From the NCBI GenBank assembly GCA_030648205.1, contig JAUSIH010000003.1, positions 1 to 50,063 of the forward strand: a stretch of DNA of 50,063 bases, written 5' to 3'. The position numbers and the translations under genes were made by a program. Positions 1-8,505 of the stretch are shown here, in pieces; the first letter of the stretch is position 1, and each line of letters opens with the position of its first letter. The notes under the pieces were generated by a model. That model saw only the letters and a list, made by a program, of their open reading frames with translations, searched no databases and was not told the DNA's origin. The stretch comes from Dehalococcoidia bacterium (GTDB lineage Bacteria > Chloroflexota > Dehalococcoidia > JAUSIH01).

Positions 1-787
1 CGTTGCCCCGCTGCTTGGACAGGTTCATCACCCCGATGACCTTCCCCTTGGCCTTCAGCGGCAGGCACAGCGCCGAGCCGGTGTCCCTGGCCGTCATCTC
101 CCGCTGCATGTCCGGCGGGGTGGACGCCCCGCTCTGGATCAGGAGCGGCTCGCCCCGTTCCGCCACCCAGCCGGCAACGGTGTCCTGGACCTTGCGGCGG
201 TTGCCGATGTACTCCTGAGGCAGGCCGTAGGCCGCGCGGATAGTCAGCTCCTTGCCGCCGTCGTCCACCATCATGAGGGAGGCCCGGTCAGCCCTGGTCT
301 CCTGCTGAACGAGCTTGAGGATGAGGGAGAACAGGCTCTCCAGGTCCACCTCCGCCACCAGGGCGCGGGAGACCTCCAGCAGGGGCGTCAGCGCCCGCAG
401 GCGGGATGTCTCCCGGTCGGCGCGCACGCGGGCCAGCGCCTGCTCCACGGAGCGCAGCAGCTTGTCCGGAGCGACGGGCTTCAGCACGAAGCCCTGGACC
501 CCCAGGTCCAGCGCCTCGATGGCGGTATCAATGGTGCCATAGCCGGTGAGGAACAGGCAGGCTACGTGGGGGTCGCGCTTCTTGGCCTGGCGCATCATCT
601 CCAGGCCGTCCATCCCCGGCATGCGGATGTCCGCGACCAGCAGGTCACAGGGCGATGCGGCGAGCTTTTCGAGGGCCTCCGCGCCGGAGGCGGCCCCGTC
701 CACCTGATAGCTCACGGCGCGGAGCACCCGCATCAGGGACTCGCGCACCGGCGCCTCGTCGTCAACAATCAGTATCTTCTCATTCAC
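1..787 (-). CDS. Response regulator with GAF domain (C-terminus beyond window edge)
   Basis: Signal-transduction protein, partial: 262 codons are visible and the C-terminus lies left of the window. Residues 1-115 form a receiver domain: acidic pair D9-D10 in ILIVDDE, phospho-acceptor D53 in VADIRMPGMDG, and the conserved Lys in FVLKP. Residues about 130-262 read as a GAF sensor domain (LLEVSRAL...AGWVAERGEPLLI...LCLPLKAKGKVIGVMNL). The start is taken as GTG at 787, because GAAGGAAGG lies upstream; TTG at 790 is also in frame. The missing part could be an output domain, so the final function is open. It is divergent from the LuxR-type regulator at 1142. The receiver and GAF calls are firm from motifs; the stimulus is unknown. 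Confidence 0.85.
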   Translation of the reverse strand, partial: MNEKILIVDDEAPVRESLMRVLRAVSYQVDGAASGAEALEKLAASPCDLLVADIRMPGMDGLEMMRQAKKRDPHVACLFLTGYGTIDTAIEALDLGVQGFVLKPVAPDKLLRSVEQALARVRADRETSRLRALTPLLEVSRALVAEVDLESLFSLILKLVQQETRADRASLMMVDDGGKELTIRAAYGLPQEYIGNRRKVQDTVAGWVAERGEPLLIQSGASTPPDMQREMTARDTGSALCLPLKAKGKVIGVMNLSKQRGN

Positions 788-1141
788 CAAGAAGCACCAC
801 CGACCTTCCTTCACCAGTGGTTCACGCCAGGACGCCGCAGCCCTGTTCACCGACCGCGACAGGCCGCATTATAGCCTGCGCGTCTCTCCCCGCCAAGCTG
901 TACCAACCCACGGCTCAAGGACAATCCACATCTAAAGTCGAAGCAAACCTCAGGAATAGCCCGAAAGTACGCCCCAGTCGGTACTGACGGCCTATAGTAT
1001 GCGATGGCTGCGTGAGATAGAATCCGCGTCACCGCACCCTGGGAGCGGCCTTATCAGCTAGCAGCCGACTCCACGGCCACCTCGAGTGTAGTACGCGGGC
1101 ATCGCGAGCATGGATGTGTGCGGTGAGGTGAAAAGAGGGCT
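788..1141. other. Divergent intergenic region between two regulators
   Basis: This 354-base gap separates the minus-strand receiver-GAF gene from the plus-strand LuxR-type gene, so it must hold both promoters. Only weak -10-like words are visible (TATAGT near 995, TAGAAT near 1018) without convincing -35 partners. No open frame or RNA gene is recognisable. Confidence 0.4.
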
Positions 1142-1903
1142 ATGTTCGTCTCCTCAGGCCAGCCCTACTGGCAACACGGACCAGCGCCGGAGAGCAGGAC
1201 ACGCGTTTTCCTCGCCATAGGGGACATCGCCTACCTGCAGAGCGTCCGCGCCACGTTCGTCCGCAACGTTGACATGGCCGTGGTGGGCGCCGTGAGCACT
1301 CTGGCGGGGGCCTCGCACTCCGTCGAAACGACCCATCCGCACGTCGTTGTGGCAAGCATGGACATCACCAGCGCCGAGGAACTTCCGCTGGCGCGCAGCA
1401 TCAGGCAAAAGGTTCCAAACGTCTCCTTCGTCGCGCTCGTGCCCGAAGACGATGACGCCCACGTGCTCCTCGCCATCAACGCGGGCGCCGCGGCGTGCGT
1501 GCGCAAGGACGCGCTGCCGGAGTTCCTGCCCGGCATTGTGCGGAGCGTCCACGCGGGCGAATATCCCATCCAGTACACCCTGCTGGGACGGTCCAGGGTC
1601 GCATCCCACGTCCTGCGGCAGGTCCAGCACATGGCCTTCAAGACCGACTCCCCTCAGTCAATGCGTGCGGAGTGCCCGCTTTCGCCCCGCGAGACGGAGG
1701 TCCTCACCGTCATATCCAGCGGCAAGTCGAACAAGGAGATCGCCTGCCTGTTGCACATCAGCGAGCAGACAGTCAAGAACCACGTGAACGCCATTCTGAG
1801 GAAGATCGAGGCCAATGACCGCACCCACGCCGTGGTGCGGGCCTTGCGCCACGGATGGATCACGCTGAACGGGCAGGAGACCGAACGTACTGCTATTGCC
1901 TAG
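1142..1903 (+). CDS. LuxR/NarL-type response regulator with degenerate receiver
   Basis: A 253-residue DNA-binding regulator. The N-terminal part (about 20-140) has the layout of a receiver domain: TRVFLAIGD at the position of the acidic pocket, a possible acceptor Asp in VVVASMDIT, and the conserved Lys in CVRKDAL. Only one residue of the usual acidic pair is present, so normal phosphorylation is doubtful. The C-terminal 65 residues are a typical LuxR helix-turn-helix: LSPRETEVLTVISSGKSNKE followed by IACLLHISEQTVKNHVNAIL. The start is ATG with GAGGG just upstream. It is divergent from the receiver-GAF gene, and no sensor kinase is adjacent. The family call is confident; the regulon is unknown. 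Confidence 0.88.
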   Translation: MFVSSGQPYWQHGPAPESRTRVFLAIGDIAYLQSVRATFVRNVDMAVVGAVSTLAGASHSVETTHPHVVVASMDITSAEELPLARSIRQKVPNVSFVALVPEDDDAHVLLAINAGAAACVRKDALPEFLPGIVRSVHAGEYPIQYTLLGRSRVASHVLRQVQHMAFKTDSPQSMRAECPLSPRETEVLTVISSGKSNKEIACLLHISEQTVKNHVNAILRKIEANDRTHAVVRALRHGWITLNGQETERTAIA

Positions 1904-2005
1904 CACACGCGTTGCCCGCGCCGGAGTGGCTACGCTTCTGCTAGTAGCGCATGCGGCCAAGAGCCGCATCCCTGCCCGCCTTTCCTGCCCAAAGCTTTCC
2001 CCCGT

Positions 2006-4016
2006 CTACCGTTCTCGCTGGACTGTGCGCGCCAACTTCTTCCCCGCAGCAAGCAGCCCCAGAAGCAGCGCGGCCGTCCCCCCCGAGAGGGCGAGGCCCC
2101 ACGTGAAGAACACGGGCCGGTATTCAAAGACATACCAATGCGCGCCGGGCACAGCCTCCGTTGACAGGACCCCCATGTAGTTGTCGGCGGGCGCTTCCGT
2201 TCCCTCGTCCACGCGCACGGTCCAGCCGGGGTAGAAGGTCTCCAGGGCCACGATGCGGTCGCCCGCCTGGGCGCCAGCCGTCAGTACCACCCTTCCCGGC
2301 GACAGCTCGTTCACGTTGACCTCGCGGACGCTCCGCGGCCCCGCGCCGGCGCCGGACGGGAGAGCGAAGGCATAGGGCAAAGCCATGTCCGTCTTGAGAA
2401 TATCAAACCCGTTGACGGTCGCAATCACGCGGTAGCCCTCTTGTCCGAAGGCTTGGCCCTGTCCCGCGGGCATGAACAGGTACCTGGCCTGTATTTGCAT
2501 GGTTCCCGGCGCGCCCGGAGGGCCCGTTGTACCCTGGGGAGCGACTTTCCAGAGGACGGGGGAGTCCTTCAGGAACCATCCGTGGTAGGAGTCCAGCATC
2601 TTGATATGGGCGCTCACAAACTCGTATTGAGCAAATGTCCGCCACCGTGGCTCGCCGGGAGCCCGTTCAAGTATCTGCACGTAGTAGACGCTGGAGTCGC
2701 TCTGGCGCAGCCATGCAATAGCCTGGCGCACTCCGGACTCCGTGACAGGCTCGGCCGTATAGAGCACATAGCCGTTGGCGACGAGGGCCGTCGCCACGCC
2801 CATGCCGAGGACTCCTGCCTTAAGGTAACGCCGCCATCCCGCGGCGCGCCAGAAGAAGCAGCGCGCTCGTGGTCAGGACGAGCGCCCGCACGGGCAGGCG
2901 GAACCCGCTGAGCGCGGGAAGCGCCTGCCACAGCCAGTGGAAGGGAGAGTAGACGTAGCCGTTGGCGATGACAAGGAGAGACACGATTCCCAGCGTGGCG
3001 AAGGTGATGACCTGACGCCGGGCATCGGGCTGCCGCCACGCCCGGTGCAGAAAGAACAGCCCCACGAACGGCAAGGGCCCCAAAAAGGCGTACCACTCCC
3101 ACCAGAGTTGTCCGTTGTACCCAAAGAGCTGGGCCAGAAGCGGCTCCACGTAGAGCCTCCGGGGAAACAGCAGGAAGTCCGCCAGGACGCCAAAGACATG
3201 CTGTGAACCCACGTAGGGGTCAACAATGCGGAACATGCGCGGGAGAAGCTCCAGAGAGGGCAGCAACCGAACGGCGGCCAGCCCGAGCGCCAGGCTAAGG
3301 ATTCCTCCGTAAAGACCCACACTTGCCAGGGCTGGATGCGCCTTTCCGGACTTGGACATTCTAAAGGCGGCGTCCGTTACCGCGATGGCAGCACCCGCGA
3401 TAACGGTGTAGAGAAAGACATAGTAGTCCCCGGAGAATACGGGCATGGCAGTGCTCAGGGCCGCCAGCGCGATCCAGCAGGGGCGTGGGCGCCGAAGCGC
3501 CAGCAGGACCAGGGCCATGGAGAAGGGTATCCAGGGGTAGGAGAGCACCTTCTCAAGCTGACCGCCGGAGAACTTGGCGGCCAGATTGCCCGAAAGCATG
3601 AAAAGGGCCGCGCTCCAGAGGCAGAGCCACCGTGAGAGGCCCGCCATCCGCCCCAGCAGCCACTGGCCTGCTCCCGCAAGAAATAATGAACAGACGATGG
3701 CGAGCTTCAGCCCAGGGATAACGCCGAAGGCTATGACGGGCACAAGAATAACGGGGTAGAGGTAAGAGGCGAGAGGGTCTCCCAAGTAGGGCTGGCCCGT
3801 GGTGTAGTAGGGGTTCCAGGTGGGGAACCGAAGCGCCAGGATGCTTTCCCTGACGAATGCGTAGGGAGCGACTACCGAGTCGAGGTCACCACCAAACGGA
3901 AGGACGTCGCCCGGACGGAGCAAGATGGGTAGGGCGTAAAGGACCGCCAAGCCTCCCAGCGCCGCCAATTCGTACAGCGGCGAGGCGAAACGGCCCACAA
4001 CCCCGCGGATGAACAC
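2006..4016 (-). pseudogene. YfhO-like polytopic membrane protein, split by one frameshift
   Basis: Two adjacent frames together make one protein of about 665 residues, close to the YfhO family (bacterial membrane proteins tied to cell-surface glycosylation). The first part (4016 down to 2820, GTG start, 398 residues) is almost all hydrophobic helices and carries the family-like segment PFGGDLDSVVAPYAFVRESI. It stops after LLLLARRGMAALP. The second frame resumes as AGWRRYLKAGVLGMGVATAL and gives the C-terminal extracytoplasmic domain (down to 2006), ending in another membrane helix and KKLARTVQRER. The shift lies near 2845-2865 in a GCGCGCCGCGGG run, so a one-base sequencing error is as likely as a real lesion. 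The GTG lies 2 bases after the ABC ATPase stop, so the genes are co-transcribed. Confidence 0.7.
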
Positions 4017-4018
4017 GC

Positions 4019-4936
4019 CTACTCCTCCCGCAGGACGCGCCCCGTCATCTTCAGGAAGACGTCCTCCAGCGTGGCGGTTCGCCGGACCACGCCACGTACT
4101 TGGGATCCCAGCCAGCCCAGCACGACATCCCCGTCCTGGCCAAAGAGGTACAGCGCCTCGCCCGCTTCCTCCGGCGCCATGCCGCGCTCGCGCAGCAAGC
4201 CGATGACGCGCGCGCGGTCGGCGGGCTCCGGCCGCACCTCAATCACCTCACGGCCCACGTGCTGAGCCACCATCTCGGCGGGCCTGCCCTCGGCCACGAT
4301 GCGCCCCTGGTGCATGATAATAAGGCGGTCGCAGAGGACCGCCGCTTCATCCATGTAGTGCGTGGACAGGAGCATCGTCACACCCCTGCCTTTCAGGTAG
4401 CGGACCTTGTCCCACACCAGGTGGCGCGCCTGGGGGTCCAGGCCGGTGGTCGGCTCGTCCAGGATGAGAAGCTCAGGGGCGTTCAGCAGCCCCCTGGCCA
4501 GGACCAGACGACGCCGCATCCCGCCGGAGAGGTCGGCAATGGGACTCCGCGCCCGGTCCGCGAGATGGAACAGCTCCAGCACCTCCGCCGACCGCTGGCG
4601 CGCCAGGGACAAAGGCATGTCGAAGTAACGGGCGTACACCAGGAGGTTTTGCAGCACCGTGAGGTCCGGGTCCAGGTTGTTCTCCTGGGGAACCATGCCC
4701 AACCGCGCCTTGATGCCCCGCGGGTCCGCGCGCACGTCTCGACCGAGGACGCGGAGAACGCCCGCGGTCAGGGGGGAAACGCAGGCGATCATGCGCATGG
4801 TGCTGGTCTTGCCCGCGCCGTTAGGCCCCAGGAAGCCGAAGCACTCCTGAGGCTGAACGCGGAACGAGATGCCGTCCACCGCGACGCGCTCGTCGTACCG
4901 CTTGACCAGCCCTTCAGCTTCCACCACGGGCCGCAC
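4019..4936 (-). CDS. ABC-2 type transporter ATP-binding protein (NodI/DrrA-like)
   Basis: ATPase subunit of an ABC exporter, about 305 residues from the GTG at 4936, chosen because GGAAGGGGGA sits 6 bases upstream; a TTG at 4960 would add 8 residues. Walker A is GPNGAGKT (about 37-44), the Q-loop is in MVPQENNLDPDL, the signature is LSGGMRRR (about 136-143), Walker B is LLILDEPTTGLDP, and the switch His is in LLSTHYMDEA. The C-terminal 80 residues match the extra domain typical of drug, polysaccharide or haem export ATPases (ending ATLEDVFLKMTGR). No ABC-2 permease is adjacent. The next gene encodes the YfhO-like membrane protein 2 bases downstream, so either a permease lies elsewhere or the pair works together; that is inference. 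Confidence 0.88.
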   Translation of the reverse strand: MRPVVEAEGLVKRYDERVAVDGISFRVQPQECFGFLGPNGAGKTSTMRMIACVSPLTAGVLRVLGRDVRADPRGIKARLGMVPQENNLDPDLTVLQNLLVYARYFDMPLSLARQRSAEVLELFHLADRARSPIADLSGGMRRRLVLARGLLNAPELLILDEPTTGLDPQARHLVWDKVRYLKGRGVTMLLSTHYMDEAAVLCDRLIIMHQGRIVAEGRPAEMVAQHVGREVIEVRPEPADRARVIGLLRERGMAPEEAGEALYLFGQDGDVVLGWLGSQVRGVVRRTATLEDVFLKMTGRVLREE

Positions 4937-4958
4937 AGCATGTCCCCCTTCCAGGCAC

Positions 4959-4986
4959 AAAAAAAGCCGGGGCCACAGACCCCGGC
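4959..4986 (-). terminator. Rho-independent terminator of the TPR gene
   Basis: Read on the minus strand, a 7-bp GC stem (GCCGGGG / CCCCGGC) with a 7-base loop is followed directly by seven T. It lies 26 bases after the TPR gene stop and just before the ABC ATPase start, so it separates the two transcripts. Confidence 0.85.
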
Positions 4987-5011
4987 GTGTATCATACTAT
5001 CCCGGGAGCGC

Positions 5012-5899
5012 CTACGTCTCCTCCTCCTCGTCCGCGTCCGCCTCAGGCCGCGGAGCGAGAGGCGTCTCCCCTTCCCCTTCATCTTCGCCCAGCGCGTCCT
5101 TGCCCTCCAGCACCTCTTTCACCTTCTTGCCCGCGACCCATTCCCCTTCTCCACCCGCCTCGCCGTCGCTGGCGGCAGCCTCGTCTTCCTCTTCCGCCAG
5201 ATCGTAGCGCATCAAGCTGCCCCGGACATAAGGACGAAAGTCCGCTATTTCCTTGGCGGGGAATGAAATACGCCCGCGCTGGCTGGGGTGCTGGAACACC
5301 TCGCGAATGATAACCCGCACATCCCGCGCGTTGTTGCTGGTGATGGCCGCGGTGTACTTGTTCCCGCCTTCCATCAGCTTGACCAGGCGCGCCGCCAGCT
5401 TCGGCTCCAACCGACCCGCGTACTCGCCCGCCAGGCTCTCCACCACCAGCGCGTTGCCCCGCACTTTGAGCGAGACCGGGTCTCCCGCCGAGAGCTTCGC
5501 CAGCTTCTCGCTCGACGCCAGATTGACCAGCGTGGTGGTCCCCGCCTTGCCCGTGGCCTCAATGAACTGGTCGGGCCGCACCGGCTTGGGTTCCTCTCGA
5601 ACGCGGGCCTTGCCGTCGCGAAGCAGGGTCAGACGCTCCAGGTTGCGCTTGGCGATGGTGTTGTGCGGCGCCACCCCCAGGGCCTTCTTGAACGCGTCCC
5701 GCGCCTCCGCGTACTGTCCCAGCTCCGTCAGAGCCTTCCCCAGCCGGTTCATGGCCTCCACGTCAGTAGGGAAGACCTCCAGAATATTCCGGTTGACGTG
5801 GACAGCCTGATCCCAGCGGTTCTGCATCGCCAGGGTGATGGCCTCTTTACTGAGCTCGCGGCGCAGGCGAGCCTTTTCCTCTGTCTGATACAACGTCAT
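5012..5899 (-). CDS. TPR-repeat protein with acidic C-terminal tail, function unknown
   Basis: A 295-residue soluble protein. Residues 15-100 form tetratricopeptide repeats (WDQAVHVNRNILEVFPTDVE, then AMNRLGKALTELGQYAEARD), a protein-interaction scaffold. The middle (about 125-235) is a conserved-looking globular region with LSAGDPVSLKVRGNALVVES and a KYTAAITSNNARDVRVIIRE strand-rich part. The last 60 residues are extremely acidic (EEEDEAAASDGE, DEDEGEGE, ADADEEEET) and probably disordered. No signal peptide or membrane helix is present. ATG start; own terminator at 4959-4986. I recognise the TPRs but not the family. Confidence 0.75.
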   Translation of the reverse strand: MTLYQTEEKARLRRELSKEAITLAMQNRWDQAVHVNRNILEVFPTDVEAMNRLGKALTELGQYAEARDAFKKALGVAPHNTIAKRNLERLTLLRDGKARVREEPKPVRPDQFIEATGKAGTTTLVNLASSEKLAKLSAGDPVSLKVRGNALVVESLAGEYAGRLEPKLAARLVKLMEGGNKYTAAITSNNARDVRVIIREVFQHPSQRGRISFPAKEIADFRPYVRGSLMRYDLAEEEDEAAASDGEAGGEGEWVAGKKVKEVLEGKDALGEDEGEGETPLAPRPEADADEEEET

Positions 5900-6243
5900 T
5901 TACCGTGTCCCCGATGGGTGCCCTTGAGCACCTCTGCCTCATATAAATAACGGCTCTGGCGACGTTTTGCAAGGGGCTGCTGCCATCAATTTTGGACGAA
6001 CTTTAAGATTGTCTCCTTGCAGCCCCCGCGTGGACGCGGAGCGAAGCCTGCAGCGTGACGCTTTTCACGTAATGTTTTCGTCGGCCTAGCCGACGGCGCC
6101 ACCCTCATCAACCTCCGCCACGGAGCGAATCATCCGGCGTCCAGCCGACCCATTCCACGTCCCTCGCGGCGGCTTTGTTGCACAAGTGCCTCCTGTTGCA
6201 GATGTCCGGCGGCTGTTGCAAAAGTCTATTGCGCGTCATTTTG
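5900..6243. other. Gene-free boundary region beside the lower-GC cassette
   Basis: No open frame is supported in these 344 bases. They hold an inverted repeat GGGGCTGC / GCAGCCCC (near 5978 and 6024), a perfect 7-bp hairpin CGTCGGC-CTA-GCCGACG (6079-6095) without a T-run, and three copies of GTTGCA (6177, 6195, 6215), two preceded by GGCT or GGCTTT. Words such as GGCTTTGTTGCA resemble ends of some insertion sequences, but no transposase is present. This is the downstream edge of the methyltransferase-caspase cassette. Confidence 0.5.
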
Positions 6244-8298
6244 CTACTGCTTCCTAGTTCGCTTCGAGCTGTGCTTTCTTACTCTTGCCATCAGAGCCTT
6301 GGTTGCTCCAATCTCTGAGCGCGCAATTTGTCTGGCATCCTTGGCGGCACGCCAGACACTCTTGACTGGGTCCCATTCAATCACCTCAGAAACTTTAAGG
6401 TCACCAGCCATGAACCGTTTCCCTAGCTCTGTGAGCCGTCTATGCTTTGAATCTCCTGCGTTCTCAACAAGATTCCACCCCCAACTCAGCTTACGGTGAT
6501 TGCCGTAGGCGCTCTGTCCACAATTCTCCCTAATGTCCGTAATGGTCACGGTGCGCGGGTTCCCATTATTCCAGAGCAAATCGAGTGTCTGCCCGTGGTG
6601 CGGCATCAGAGTTTCAATTCGCGGTTGGAATGCCACATTCCGAACTAGCGGAAACGACGGCAAGTCATCACCAAACCATGACTTTGGAAGAGGGAATCCT
6701 TCCCGCGTGAGTCTGGCCTGAACCGATTGCGATAAGTCTTTCACCTCCAAGAACTTTTGCCGCCGGTGTGCCTTATCGGCAAGACCAGCCTGTCCTGCAT
6801 CGAAGAGTGCTTTGGTGAAAGCGCCGCCTTTGGGTGTGTCCTCGGCTGGCCCTTGTGCATGACACGCGCATAGCAGAGCGTAGGAACGACCGGAAGCGAG
6901 GCGCACCTTTTCGTGCATTGCGCTAACTAGACTGAGCAGATCATTCGCGCCAGCCGTTCCACTGAAACATGCGTCGAGGATAAAGACCGGATGAACCTGA
7001 GCACCAGCCAAGGTCTGAACAATATCATCGAACCTGAGGACGGTAAGCGGTACATAGGTGCCATCTGGTCGAATCATGGTGTCTTTAAAGCAGAACACAA
7101 ATTGATCCCCAAGCACCGCGCCATGACCAGAGAAATAGAAAATAAGAATGTCGCCCGTGGCTGAGCGAGTGTCTTGATAATTTACAAGTACGGCTCTTAA
7201 TTTCTCAGCGGTGGGGTTTTCCAGGACTTCTACCTCTTTGCTCGCATGCACGCCCACATTTGATTCGGTGGAGTCGAAGAATCGCTTCATCATCACGACA
7301 TCTTTCGCAGGGCCACTAAGACCTTGGAGTGCTTTATTTTCGTAGTCCCAAACAGCCGCAATGATCACGTGCACGTTTGGTGCTGGTATCTCAGCGGAGG
7401 CGTCCACTGGTTCATCAGTTGTGTTTGGCATCACGATAACCTCCGGCTTGAATTTTTCGAGACGACGCTTCATTACTTCAAAAGCTTCGGGATTGTTGTC
7501 CACGAGGATAAATTTCCGACCTAGCTTGGCGCATGCCTCTCCCACGGTTCCACTTCCAGCGAAGAAGTCGAGCACCGTGTCGCCAGGATTACTATGCAAC
7601 CGGACGATTCGTTCGATAATCCCTAGCGGCTTCTGCGTAGGATAACCCGTCTTTTCTCGACCAGTCGGGCTGACGATTGTGTGCCACCATGTATCGCTAG
7701 GTGTCTTACCACGTTCGGCTTTCTCGGCCCCGACAAGTTCTGGTGCCATGTAAGGGATACGATCGATGTCAGTGAAGTTGAACGTGTAAATTTTGGGGTT
7801 CTTCGCGTACCACAAGATGTTGTCGTGTTTCGGCGACCATCGGCTTTTTGACCGGGCACCGTAATCGTATGCCCAGATGATCTCATTGATGAAGCTGGGA
7901 CGCCCGAAAATCTGATCTAGGTAAAGCTTGCAATAATGAACCTCACGATAGTCAATATGCAGGAATAACGAACCATCTGATTTGAGTACTCGGTAGGCTT
8001 CCTCAAGGCGTGGCATGATGAACGCCTCGAAGTCTTCAAAAATGTCCTCAAATGCCATCTTTCCAACGGTCTCACTCCGATAGCCACGGCCCTTGAACCC
8101 AATTCGATCTGGTGCATTATCGTCATGCACCGTCTTGATCTGTTTCCGACACTGAATGCGCCCAGTGTTGAACGGCGGATCGATGTAAATGAGGTCAATC
8201 GTCCCGCTCTGGAGCGTCTTAAGAAATGGTAGATTGTCGCCGAATATAATTTGTCCGGGCAAGGCTGACGGTAGTACCCTCGCGGCTTCTTCGCTCAT
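6244..8298 (-). CDS. DNA methyltransferase-caspase-winged helix fusion protein
   Basis: A 684-residue three-part protein. Residues 15-285 are a complete beta-group amino-methyltransferase: the DPPF catalytic motif (40-43) precedes the SAM-binding motif DFFAGSGT (244-251), with TGYPTQKP between. After a linker (286-308), residues 309-555 form a caspase-like (peptidase C14) domain: hydrophobic strand DILIFYFSGHG with His392, and HPVFILDACFSG with Cys444, the catalytic dyad. Residues 560-655 look like a winged helix (TVTITDIRENCGQSAYGNHR, RRLTELGKRFMAGDLKV), followed by a basic tail. ATG start with AGGGAG 8 bases upstream. It follows the zinc-ribbon gene by 30 bases, in a lower-GC segment that suggests transfer. 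No restriction nuclease is adjacent. The domains are clear; a regulated-proteolysis or suicide defence role is inference. Confidence 0.92.
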   Translation of the reverse strand: MSEEAARVLPSALPGQIIFGDNLPFLKTLQSGTIDLIYIDPPFNTGRIQCRKQIKTVHDDNAPDRIGFKGRGYRSETVGKMAFEDIFEDFEAFIMPRLEEAYRVLKSDGSLFLHIDYREVHYCKLYLDQIFGRPSFINEIIWAYDYGARSKSRWSPKHDNILWYAKNPKIYTFNFTDIDRIPYMAPELVGAEKAERGKTPSDTWWHTIVSPTGREKTGYPTQKPLGIIERIVRLHSNPGDTVLDFFAGSGTVGEACAKLGRKFILVDNNPEAFEVMKRRLEKFKPEVIVMPNTTDEPVDASAEIPAPNVHVIIAAVWDYENKALQGLSGPAKDVVMMKRFFDSTESNVGVHASKEVEVLENPTAEKLRAVLVNYQDTRSATGDILIFYFSGHGAVLGDQFVFCFKDTMIRPDGTYVPLTVLRFDDIVQTLAGAQVHPVFILDACFSGTAGANDLLSLVSAMHEKVRLASGRSYALLCACHAQGPAEDTPKGGAFTKALFDAGQAGLADKAHRRQKFLEVKDLSQSVQARLTREGFPLPKSWFGDDLPSFPLVRNVAFQPRIETLMPHHGQTLDLLWNNGNPRTVTITDIRENCGQSAYGNHRKLSWGWNLVENAGDSKHRRLTELGKRFMAGDLKVSEVIEWDPVKSVWRAAKDARQIARSEIGATKALMARVRKHSSKRTRKQ

Positions 8299-8328
8299 GT
8301 CATGCTCCCTACATGCTCGATTGGCACA

Positions 8329-8490
8329 TTAGGATTGCTTTCGGCGGAACTTGTACGGCCTATCCCAATTTGGACTCTTGCACTTCGGGCAAACCCGTGG
8401 TCGCTCACCCACCCATCGCGGGAACCACTGGTGTCCGCAACGGCATTGGTACGGCTTCGGATTCGTAGCGCGGATTGGTTCGGTTGCCAT
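8329..8490 (-). CDS. 53-residue zinc-ribbon protein, partner gene of the methyltransferase-caspase
   Basis: Short gene whose product has two Cys pairs: CRCGHQW (C16, C18) and CPKCKSPNW, spaced as a zinc ribbon, with the intervening WFPRW segment and a basic C-terminus YKFRRKQS. ATG at 8490 with GGGGG 5 bases upstream; TAA at 8329-8331; 30 bases then separate it from the fusion gene, so the two form an operon. Small ribbons with a CPxCKSPxW motif commonly bind nucleic acid or proteins in prokaryotes; here it could regulate, activate or be cleaved by the caspase part. That role is inferred from position only. Confidence 0.8.
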   Translation of the reverse strand: MATEPIRATNPKPYQCRCGHQWFPRWVGERPRVCPKCKSPNWDRPYKFRRKQS

Positions 8491-8505
8491 GATGACCCCC
8501 AAGAC

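Noticed and set aside
6079-6095. Hairpin CGTCGGC-CTA-GCCGACG as a terminator.
   Set aside because: No T-run follows on either strand in the direction of transcription of a neighbouring gene.
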